A program made the position numbers and the translations under genes. Source: Rhodoferax sp. (lineage in GTDB: Bacteria > Pseudomonadota > Gammaproteobacteria > Burkholderiales > Burkholderiaceae_C). From it: a stretch of DNA of 64,000 nt. Where the stretch lies: NCBI GenBank assembly GCA_031291305.1, contig JARLJH010000015.1:1-64000 (forward strand). Direction: 5' to 3'. Shown piece after piece: positions 43,888-52,749 of the stretch. The notes under the pieces are model-generated. The model ran no database searches and was not told the DNA's origin. It saw only the letters and a program-made list of their open reading frames with translations. Within the stretch, counting starts at the first letter, position 1. Each line of letters starts with the position of its first letter.

Positions 43888-46800
43888 GGTTCGCCCGCCA
43901 GCAATGGCGGGCGTGGATTGAAACCGCAGGATGGCAAAAAATTGTCACCGACGTGTTCAGGGTTCGCCCGCCAGCAATGGCGGGCGTGGATTGAAACTCT
44001 TGATTAGCCAAAAACGTCTCAATCTTGCGCTGGTTCGCCCGCCAGCAATGGCGGGCGTGGATTGAAACGGCAGCAGTCACTCTCATTGGTGCTGTCCTGA
44101 TGGTTCGCCCGCCAGCAATGGCGGGCGTGGATTGAAACTGATCCTTGGGTGTCTACGGTGGCGGCTGCGGCTGGGTTCGCCCGCCAGCAATGGCGGGCGT
44201 GGATTGAAACAGCCTGCCGTGTGAGAGGTTACGACTATACCCAGGGGTTCGCCCGCCAGCAATGGCGGGCGTGGATTGAAACACGTAGTTGCTTATCAAC
44301 CTGCACCACGTTTTGCGGTTCGCCCGCCAGCAATGGCGGGCGTGGATTGAAACCAACATTAAACTGATGGAAAGCCATGAGCAACGAATGGTTCGCCCGC
44401 CAGCAATGGCGGGCGTGGATTGAAACCTGATCAAGTCGGGCCAAGAGCTGGCAGTGACCAGGTTCGCCCGCCAGCAATGGCGGGCGTGGATTGAAACATT
44501 TCTGCAATCCTTTAATCTTTGATGTAGCGATAGGTTCGCCCGCCAGCAATGGCGGGCGTGGATTGAAACATAGCCACCCCCACCAGATAGCGGCGCCCAG
44601 TACAGGTTCGCCCGCCAGCAATGGCGGGCGTGGATTGAAACTGTTGGAGGCCGACACCAGGATCAATGAGGCTCGGTTCGCCCGCCAGCAATGGCGGGCG
44701 TGGATTGAAACACCTGCCCAGCTAGTAACGGGGGCTGCTATTTATGGTTCGCCCGCCAGCAATGGCGGGCGTGGATTGAAACTCAAGTAGGGCCTGGTAT
44801 TCCTCGGGCTACGCTGGTTCGCCCGCCAGCAATGGCGGGCGTGGATTGAAACAAGAACGCAGGATGGCTGGAAACCTGCCACTTTGGGTTCGCCCGCCAG
44901 CAATGGCGGGCGTGGATTGAAACTTGAGCTTATGAGCAACAACGACGCCGGTGTAAACGGTTCGCCCGCCAGCAATGGCGGGCGTGGATTGAAACCCTAC
45001 CTTTCTTGGTAGGCGCGATTGGACTCGAACCGGTTCGCCCGCCAGCAATGGCGGGCGTGGATTGAAACAGGAATATCTACACCGAGAGTCGCAATGGGTG
45101 CAACGGTTCGCCCGCCAGCAATGGCGGGCGTGGATTGAAACAATCCAGAAGCGCCTGGACGAGAACAAGTCCCTGGGTTCGCCCGCCAGCAATGGCGGGC
45201 GTGGATTGAAACGCCCTCTTGGTGCGACACTAATAGGTGGTCATCCGGTTCGCCCGCCAGCAATGGCGGGCGTGGATTGAAACCGTCAACAGAGTCGGCC
45301 TTATGTACATGTGTAACGGTTCGCCCGCCAGCAATGGCGGGCGTGGATTGAAACCTTGGTGAGCCAGTCTGTGCGACCCTCAGCCAGGGTTCGCCCGCCA
45401 GCAATGGCGGGCGTGGATTGAAACAGGTCATGCAGTTCGTCAAAAGACACAGGGTCAAAGGTTCGCCCGCCAGCAATGGCGGGCGTGGATTGAAACTTAA
45501 TGGTACCTGGGGCATGGCTATAGGTGATTGGGGTTCGCCCGCCAGCAATGGCGGGCGTGGATTGAAACCATCGTGCGGGTGTAGGTGCCGTGGCACTGGT
45601 TGGGTTCGCCCGCCAGCAATGGCGGGCGTGGATTGAAACAAGTACGTGATGCGCCGGGAAGGCAAGGAACATGTCCGCGGTTCGCCCGCCAGCAATGGCG
45701 GGCGTGGATTGAAACTGGACAACAAATTTGCCTTTGCCAGTGCCGAGCTGGTTCGCCCGCCAGCAATGGCGGGCGTGGATTGAAACAGACGATCAGGCAG
45801 TACTTGCCGAACACATCGCCGGTTCGCCCGCCAGCAATGGCGCGCGTGGATTGAAACATAAGAACTCCAAGTAACAACCGAGGAAACCGCCCGGTTCGCC
45901 CGCCAGCAATGGCGGGCGTGGATTGAAACAAGGTCTATAACAAGGGCATTGAGCTGGGCAAGCACGGTTCGCCCGCCAGCAATGGCGGGCGTGGATTGAA
46001 ACGTCGTATTGTTGACAGTGGTCTGAGTAACAGTGAGGTTCGCCCGCCAGCAATGGCGGGCGTGGATTGAAACGACCACCACCTTCACGGTCAGCGTCAG
46101 CGACGGTATTGGGTTCGCCCGCCAGCAATGGCGGGCGTGGATTGAAACAGCATGGCCATGTGCCATCCTGACGTGTTGATCCGGGTTCGCCCGCCAGCAA
46201 TGGCGGGCGTGGATTGAAACAAGCATGGGATGCTGCATGTGGACATCATCAAGAAGGGTTCGCCCGCCAGCAATGGCGGGCGTGGATTGAAACCAGACAC
46301 CGTGCGCAGCAATGTGCGCCACAACGCGGTTCGCCCGCCAGCAATGGCGGGCGTGGATTGAAACCCGACATGCTTATTGACTCGGACGACATGGCCAAAG
46401 GTTCGCCCGCCAGCAATGGCGGGCGTGGATTGAAACTTACCAGTCAAGCTGATTGCCAGACGCTGGAGCCGGTTCGCCCGCCAGCAATGGCGGGCGTGGA
46501 TTGAAACGCGTTGAAGGCAAAGCAAAGGACATCGATGGAAAGGTTCGCCCGCCAGCAATGGCGGGCGTGGATTGAAACAACCCACCGAAGTCAAGGTTGG
46601 GGATGTAATAGAGGTTCGCCCGCCAGCAATGGCGGGCGTGGATTGAAACAAATCTCCCTGCGCACTAAAAGCCGAAGCGTGCTGGTTCGCCCGCCAGCAA
46701 TGGCGGGCGTGGATTGAAACGATAATCTCTGTCGTTGTAACGTATCTCGAAAGTGGTTCGCCCGCCAGCAATGGCGGGCGTGGATTGAAACCGCAAGTGC

Positions 46801-48492
46801 CGCAAGCGCCTATGCCTACACCTGTGGTTCGCCCGCCAGCAATGGCGGGCGTGGATTGAAACCGCGATAGATATTCTCTGCCATCTGCCCGATAGCGGTT
46901 CGCCCGCCAGCAATGGCGGGCGTGGATTGAAACGTTTTATGAAAGTCCATAATTCACACCTTAGAAAAAGGTTCGCCCGCCAGCAATGGCGGGCGTGGAT
47001 TGAAACTGATTCGGCTTACAGCGCTTGTCACGAATCCGGCGGTTCGCCCGCCAGCAATGGCGGGCGTGGATTGAAACTCTTACGGCGGCATGGATGCCGT
47101 AAATAATATGAGGTTCGCCCGCCAGCAATGGCGGGCGTGGATTGAAACAGGCTGCGTCAGCTGGCTTATTTCAGGGTAGCGGTGGTTCGCCCGCCAGCAA
47201 TGGCGGGCGTGGATTGAAACAAGACTTGGCGCGTGGGCTTGACCCGGTACTGACGGTTCGCCCGCCAGCAATGGCGGGCGTGGATTGAAACTCGCGCAAA
47301 ATGTGACACAAATCGCCGCCGCGCGGGTTCGCCCGCCAGCAATGGCGGGCGTGGATTGAAACTACGATTTGCGGCCCCTCACAAGTCCGATAATTGGTTC
47401 GCCCGCCAGCAATGGCGGGCGTGGATTGAAACATAGTTGGTAATCGCAATCACCGTGCCGTCTTTGGTTCGCCCGCCAGCAATGGCGGGCGTGGATTGAA
47501 ACTCGCTCAAAATGTGACACAAATCGCCGCCGCGCAAGGTTCGCCCGCCAGCAATGGCGGGCGTGGATTGAAACCGGGCGGGTCGTAGTACCAGACGCGG
47601 CGCATGCCGGTTCGCCCGCCAGCAATGGCGGGCGTGGATTGAAACGAGTCCGATGGCTCACAAGACGATCTGATCACGGGTTCGCCCGCCAGCAATGGCG
47701 GGCGTGGATTGAAACTGCCGCGTCGCTCTGGCGAGTCATCGCGCACACGGTTCGCCCGCCAGCAATGGCGGGCGTGGATTGAAACCAGACGGCAAGATGC
47801 CCAGTGGCTGCAGGAACTCGGTTCGCCCGCCAGCAATGGCGGGCGTGGATTGAAACAATGGCGCGAGCCACGTCGACCTGACCGGCCAGCGGTTCGCCCG
47901 CCAGCAATGGCGGGCGTGGATTGAAACCCTTTTTGCCCCCCCGGTGTATTTAAACGGTGCCGCGGTTCGCCCGCCAGCAATGGCGGGCGTGGATTGAAAC
48001 CACCTGAACTACCGCCGTTGACGTATGCCCGTAACGGTTCGCCCGCCAGCAATGGCGGGCGTGGATTGAAACCTGGGCAACTGCACACTGGTGCATGTCT
48101 GTGCGCGGTTCGCCCGCCAGCAATGGCGGGCGTGGATTGAAACTCTGATGCGTCGATTCTTGCCCAGCAGGCCCATGGGTTCGCCCGCCAGCAATGGCGG
48201 GCGTGGATTGAAACATGTCTAGGCCGCTAGGGGGCGTACCTCCGGCCGGGTTCGCCCGCCAGCAATGGCGGGCGTGGATTGAAACCCCGCCAGCCTCGTT
48301 GAATCCAAAATACAGCATCGGGTTCGCCCGCCAGCAATGGCGGGCGTGGATTGAAACTGCCGTAACGCTGAATGTGCAGCTTTGCCCATCCGGTTCGCCC
48401 GCCAGCAATGGCGGGCGTGGATTGAAACGTGCGCATGAGCTATCCAACGGGTACGGGCGCGACTGGTTCGCCCGCCAGCAATGGCGGGCGTG
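43888..48492 (+). CRISPR. Type I-C CRISPR array, 64 full 37-bp repeats plus a truncated terminal repeat
   Basis: I count 64 full copies of a 37-bp repeat (first 43888-43924, last 48392-48428) that starts GGTTCGCCCGCCAGCAATGG and ends CGGGCGTGGATTGAAAC. A 65th copy at 48465 keeps only 28 bases and then reads CAAACC. Spacers are 33-36 nt. CGCCCGCCA and TGGCGGGCG form a 9-bp stem closed by a GCAA tetraloop; the 11 bases after the stem, TGGATTGAAAC, are the expected Cas5c handle. The copy at 45821 has one G-to-C change in the right arm. Spacers at 47292-47325 and 47503-47537 are near duplicates. Transcription runs on the plus strand from the leader next to cas2. Confidence 0.98.
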
Positions 48493-48524
48493 CAAACCTC
48501 TATGTTCAGGGCAATGTAACGAAT

Positions 48525-49718
48525 TTAGCCGACGGGCAGCGCATGCTTTGCATCGCGCTTTTCTACCACCTTCAGCGCCAACAGCAACCCGGTCCCCACC
48601 ATCATCACGACCGCGGCCACATACATGCCAGCGTTGTAGCTGCCCAAGTGCGCTGCCAGTTGCCCTGTGATGGCCGGGCCGATGATCTGCGTTGCGCCGT
48701 ACGAGAGCGTCATCTTGCCCATCATCTTGGCGGGTTTGGTCGGGTAGTAGCGCCCGGCCATGCTCAGCACCAGGCTGACCATGCCGATGAATGTGCCACC
48801 AAACAGCAGCGCGCCAAATAGTGTGGCCATCAGCCCGCCCACCATCACTGGTAGCAGGATGCCCACAATTTGCAAAATGGCAGCCAATATCAACGCGTTC
48901 AGATCGCCGGTGCGCCGGGCAATCAGGTCCCAGTTGATGCACGCGGGTGCCGCGCCAATGCCGATGGCCAGAAAAGCCAGGTTGCCCTGACCAGCCAGCC
49001 CAGGCAGTTTGTTGACGATCGCCACAATAAAGGTCGCGCTCACCACATAGCCAAACCCGGCGCAAAAATACGCTGCCATGAAGATGCGCAAGTACAGCCT
49101 GCTGGGCGGGCTGTCGACCATCTTCTGGCCGCTGGCGGTCAGGCCGGTCTGGTCAGGGCGGGGCAGCCAGGCCAGCGCCGGGTACAGCAGCATGCAGCCG
49201 ATGGTGGTGAACGCCCACCATTGTTCGCGCCAGTCCAGCGCCGGGTGCATCAGCATCACCGCCGTCGAACAGCCCGCAATGCCCAGCCCGATGCCTGAAA
49301 AGTGAATGCCCAGCTCGCTGCGGTGGTGGTGACGGATCAGCCAGTTCAGGATCAGCCCGGTGCCCAGCAGCATGCCCGCTGCACTGGTCAGCCCCGCCAC
49401 ATAGCGCGACAGCGCCCAGACGATGACGTTGGTGGTCAGCCCCATCACCGCCGTGCTGACAATCGCGAGCACCATGCCGATGCGGTACAACTTGTCCTTG
49501 AGCACCAGATTGCTGATCTGCGAGGCAATGATGGCGCCGCTGAGGTAACCTGCGTAGTTGGTGGCTGCCAGCCAGCCCGCAGACGCCACCCCCAGCCCGG
49601 CTTGCTGCTGCATCAGCGGCAGCAGTGGCGTGTAAGAAAAACGCGCCACGCCCAGCACCAGCAGCAGACTGAAGATGCCAGCACCGAGTACGCGCAAGCG
49701 GGCCTTGTGGTCGCTCAT
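48525..49718 (-). CDS. YbfB/YjiJ-family MFS transporter
   Basis: The 397-residue protein has about 12 membrane helices. The start RVLGAGIFSLLLVLGVARFS with YTPLLPLMQQQAGL is the signature of the YbfB/YjiJ (DUF1228) transporters, whose substrate is unknown. It converges on the CRISPR array, ending 33 bp after the last repeat remnant, and its ATG overlaps the stop of the PAS gene by 4 bp. Confidence 0.85.
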   Translation of the reverse strand: MSDHKARLRVLGAGIFSLLLVLGVARFSYTPLLPLMQQQAGLGVASAGWLAATNYAGYLSGAIIASQISNLVLKDKLYRIGMVLAIVSTAVMGLTTNVIVWALSRYVAGLTSAAGMLLGTGLILNWLIRHHHRSELGIHFSGIGLGIAGCSTAVMLMHPALDWREQWWAFTTIGCMLLYPALAWLPRPDQTGLTASGQKMVDSPPSRLYLRIFMAAYFCAGFGYVVSATFIVAIVNKLPGLAGQGNLAFLAIGIGAAPACINWDLIARRTGDLNALILAAILQIVGILLPVMVGGLMATLFGALLFGGTFIGMVSLVLSMAGRYYPTKPAKMMGKMTLSYGATQIIGPAITGQLAAHLGSYNAGMYVAAVVMMVGTGLLLALKVVEKRDAKHALPVG

Positions 49719-50578
49719 CCGGCGCGCGGGCTTGTGTTCGCCTGGGCGAGTGCCTGTTGCAGTGCTACTTCGTGGTGCTTTCGTTCGCTGATGTCCACAT
49801 AGGCACCGACCACCCGGACCACCTCGCCCTGGGCGTTGCGCTCAGCGACCCGACCGCGATCCAGCACCCAGATGATGGAGCCATCCTTGCGAAACATGCG
49901 GTGTTCTGAACGGTAAAACTCTTCGCCGCTGCTCAGCAAATGACGCAACCGCTGCCACACGGCGGGTTTGTCGTCGGGGTGGATTCGTGCAGAAAAAGCA
50001 TCGACGTGGCTGGTGATCTCGCCCTCGGCGAAGCCCAGTATGCGAAACCACTGCGCGTTGTGCTCCACCCGGCCACTCGTGACATGCCAGTCCCAGATAC
50101 CCTCGCGCGTAGCGGCCATGACCTCTTGCAGGCGCTGTTCACTGATGGCCACTTGCTGCTGAGCCCGAACGACATCGGTGATGTCGTGCGCAATCACCAG
50201 AATCTGGTTGTTGCCGTTGGCATCCTTGAAAGGTTTTTTGATCGACTTGTAATGTCGGATCTCGCCGGTGGCTGCATTGCGGCTGTCTTCAAAAACGACC
50301 TGGGCCTCACCGCGTGCCATGATGTCCAGCACGTTGGCGCGGTAGCTGTCGGCCAACGCTTTGGGCACCCCAAAATCACCGTCATGCTTGCCCACCATCG
50401 CCTCGGGCGTGGTGTTGTACAGGCGCGCCAGGGCGTGGTTGCACAGCAGGAAGTTACCCTGGGCGTCCTTGAGCAAGACGATATCGGGTAGTTCTTCAAA
50501 CACGGCCTCAAAAAGTGTCAGCTTTTGTTGGTCTGCTGCCTGTGCCTCGGCTGCAGACTGCACTTGAGTGTCAGTCAT
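49715..50578 (-). CDS. Double PAS-domain protein without output domain
   Basis: From ATG 50578 (MTDTQVQSAAEAQA) the protein has 287 residues. PAS1 covers about 25-140 (VFEELPDIVLLKDAQGNFLL and KSIKKPFKDANGNN) and PAS2 with a PAC motif about 150-275 (RMFRKDGSIIWVLDRGRVAE, then GAYVDISERKHHE). It ends in the short linker ALQQALAQANTSPRAG, where a histidine kinase or GGDEF domain would normally begin. The stop overlaps the MFS start by 4 bp, so the two are translated together. Either the output part was lost or the protein acts as a free sensor domain. Confidence 0.8.
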   Translation of the reverse strand: MTDTQVQSAAEAQAADQQKLTLFEAVFEELPDIVLLKDAQGNFLLCNHALARLYNTTPEAMVGKHDGDFGVPKALADSYRANVLDIMARGEAQVVFEDSRNAATGEIRHYKSIKKPFKDANGNNQILVIAHDITDVVRAQQQVAISEQRLQEVMAATREGIWDWHVTSGRVEHNAQWFRILGFAEGEITSHVDAFSARIHPDDKPAVWQRLRHLLSSGEEFYRSEHRMFRKDGSIIWVLDRGRVAERNAQGEVVRVVGAYVDISERKHHEVALQQALAQANTSPRAG

Positions 50579-50834
50579 ACAAGCATTCCGTCGCGGAGCA
50601 CGCATAGGTTGGATAGGTCATGAGGAGAGGGATTATTCACTGCTTTGTTCAGCTTCGCCAGCGCCCAGTCAGCGCAGACGGCACGGCGTGACTGGGGCGC
50701 CCTCAAACTGTCCATGCAGCAAATATTTCGAACGTAGTCAACAAGTTCGTTGAATATGTTTGCATTTTTCGCTTTCTAGACTCTGTACTTATCACGGGAA
50801 CGCCCCGGACGTCTGTTTTTTTTGGAGAACCAAC

Positions 50835-51404
50835 TTGACCCCATCGCCGTCTTATGACCTGAGCAGCCAACCGCGCTACACGACGGTCGCCATCGTTTTG
50901 CACTGGCTGCTGGCAATGGCATTGCTGGTGATCTTTGCCTTGGGCCTCTACATGGTGGAGTTGTCGTTTTCACCCTTGCGACTGAAGCTTTACAACTGGC
51001 ACAAGTGGGCCGGAGTCAGCATCCTGCTGCTGTCTGTGGCACGCGTGGTTTGGCGGGTGACGCATCGTCCACCTGCGCTGCCCACGACTGTCACTCGCTC
51101 TATGCCAGGCTGGCAAATGCAGGCCCACCATGCCACGCATCACCTGATGTATGCATTGTTTTTCGCCGTGCCATTGTTGGGATGGGCTTACAGCTCGGCA
51201 GCCGGGTTTCCGATTGTGTTGTTTGGCCAGATTCCGCTGCCTGATTTTGTCGGTGCTGACAAGGCGCTGGCGGCCATGATCAAACCGCTGCACCAGCTGT
51301 CCGCCTGGGCCTTGATGGGGCTGGCTGCACTGCATGTCGCCGCAGCGCTGAAACATCAGTGGCTGGACCGCGATGGCCTACTGTTACGCATGTTGCCCCG
51401 ATAG
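50835..51404 (+). CDS. Cytochrome b561-family membrane protein (YceJ-like)
   Basis: The best start is TTG 50835, seven bases after a TTTGGAG; it gives 189 residues. An upstream ATG at 50760 lacks a ribosome site. Four membrane helices carry the haem-ligand histidines: TTVAIVLHWLLAMALLVIFA, LKLYNWHKWAGVSILLLSVA, HHLMYALFFAVPLLGW and LHQLSAWALMGLAALHVAAA. It would move electrons across the inner membrane. Two yceI genes follow, as in the E. coli yceJ-yceI operon, so a shared function at the envelope is likely. Confidence 0.85.
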   Translation: MTPSPSYDLSSQPRYTTVAIVLHWLLAMALLVIFALGLYMVELSFSPLRLKLYNWHKWAGVSILLLSVARVVWRVTHRPPALPTTVTRSMPGWQMQAHHATHHLMYALFFAVPLLGWAYSSAAGFPIVLFGQIPLPDFVGADKALAAMIKPLHQLSAWALMGLAALHVAAALKHQWLDRDGLLLRMLPR

Positions 51405-51460
51405 GTCTGCCCCGATCAACGCCTGCCTACCCTTTCATCGCATTTATTGCAACTACAACC

Positions 51461-52033
51461 ATGAAACACACTGTATTGACCGCCGCCCTGTTCGCAACGC
51501 TGATGTCCTGCATGGCACTGCCCGCTGCCGCCCAGCAAAAGCTGCTGCCCGCGCAAAGTGAACTCGGCTTTGTTGCCAAACAAATGGGGGTGCCGATGAA
51601 CGGCCACTTCAAGAAGTTTGACGCGCAGGTGACCTTCGACGCCGCCAAACTGGCCACCAGCAAGGTTGCCTTCACGGTAGATATGGGCAGCGCCACCTTG
51701 GGCTCGGCCGAGGCCGACAGCGAGTTGCCCAAAGCTACCTGGTTCAACGTGCCCAAGTTTCCACAAGCCAGCTTCACCTCTTCAGCCATCAAGGCGTTAG
51801 GCGGAGGCAAGTACGAGATGACTGGCCAGCTCAGCATCAAAGGCCAGGCGCACGATGTGTTGGTGCCTGTGACCATGACGCAAGCCGGTGCACTCACCGT
51901 GGCCACTGGCGTACTGCCCATCAAGCGGCTGGCTTTCAAGGTGGGTGACGGTGATTGGGCCGATACCTCCATGGTGGCTGACGATGTGCAGGTCAAGTTC
52001 AAACTGACCTTGAGTGGTGTTGGCAAGCTGTAA
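51461..52033 (+). CDS. YceI-family periplasmic protein (first copy)
   Basis: From ATG 51461 the product has 190 residues with a Sec signal peptide ending at LPAAAQQK. The YceI lipocalin-like fold is visible in LLPAQSELGFVAKQMGVPMN, KKFDAQVTFDA and KYEMTGQLSIKGQAHDVLVP. Family members bind isoprenoid chains such as ubiquinone analogues. It lies 56 bp after the cytochrome b561 gene and 47 bp before a second yceI. Confidence 0.88.
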   Translation: MKHTVLTAALFATLMSCMALPAAAQQKLLPAQSELGFVAKQMGVPMNGHFKKFDAQVTFDAAKLATSKVAFTVDMGSATLGSAEADSELPKATWFNVPKFPQASFTSSAIKALGGGKYEMTGQLSIKGQAHDVLVPVTMTQAGALTVATGVLPIKRLAFKVGDGDWADTSMVADDVQVKFKLTLSGVGKL

Positions 52034-52080
52034 CCCGTCTCTTTGTTCTCTATTTCCTTTCAACCCTTCAGGAGTTTTTC

Positions 52081-52656
52081 ATGCGTTTATCCCTCGTCCC
52101 TGCAGCTGCGGCTGTTGTTTTGCTCGCCAGCACCGTGTCTGCCCAGGCCGCCAGCTATGCCATTGATCCGGCGCACACCTATGTGACCTTTGAGATCGGC
52201 CACTTTGGCACCTCGACCAACCGGGGTCGTTTTGACAAAAAGGAAGGTACGGTGGAATTTGACCGCGCGGCCAAATCGGGCAAGGTGAACATCTCGTTTG
52301 ACACCAACTCCATCAACACCGGCTATGCCGCGTTCAACAAGCACCTGCAGAGCAGCGAGCTGTTTGACGCCGAAAAATTTCCGACCATGACCTTTGCGGC
52401 CGACAAGTTCACGTTCAATGGTGACAAGGTGACCGAAGTGGCAGGCAATCTCACGCTGCTGGGCAAGACCCAGCCGCTGACGCTGAAGGCCACCAACTTC
52501 AACTGCTATGACAGCCCGATGCTCAAGCACGAAGTGTGCGGCGGCGACTTTGAAGGCACCGTCGACCGCACGGCCTACGGCATGAACTACGGCATCGACT
52601 GGGGTTTTCCGAAGAATGTGCACCTGGTGGTGCAGGTTGAGGCGGTCAAGCAGTAA
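52081..52656 (+). CDS. YceI-family periplasmic protein (second copy)
   Basis: The 191-residue protein has a signal peptide ending at VSAQAASY. Core motifs are YAIDPAHTYVTFEIGHFGTS, GTVEFDRAAKSGKVNISFDT and VAGNLTLLGKTQPLTLKATN. It keeps two cysteines near residues 141 and 152 (NFNCYDSP, HEVCGGDFE) that could form a disulfide, unlike the first copy. The tandem pair probably share a lipid or quinone carrier role with the cytochrome b561. Confidence 0.9.
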   Translation: MRLSLVPAAAAVVLLASTVSAQAASYAIDPAHTYVTFEIGHFGTSTNRGRFDKKEGTVEFDRAAKSGKVNISFDTNSINTGYAAFNKHLQSSELFDAEKFPTMTFAADKFTFNGDKVTEVAGNLTLLGKTQPLTLKATNFNCYDSPMLKHEVCGGDFEGTVDRTAYGMNYGIDWGFPKNVHLVVQVEAVKQ

Positions 52657-52667
52657 ATCGCTAGAGT

Positions 52668-52725
52668 TTCATAAGAAAATAGCTTCTAGCCCCCGTATTT
52701 AAAGGGTTAGAAGCTATTAGTGTTA
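52668..52725. repeat. Dispersed palindromic repeat, copy H (possible bidirectional terminator)
   Basis: AGCTTCTAGCCCCCGTATTT followed by AAAGGGTTAGAAGCT forms a stem-loop between the convergent ends of yceI and the RND gene, so it may help stop transcription from both sides. Confidence 0.6.
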
Positions 52726-52749
52726 GAGCGGTTGACGAAAGCGCCGGGT

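Noticed and set aside
43736-48436. Many long open frames on both strands across the CRISPR array, with products full of repeated FNPRPPLLAGEP or SIHARHCWRAN units
   Set aside because: They are translations of the 37-bp repeats and spacers, have no ribosome sites and lie wholly inside the array.
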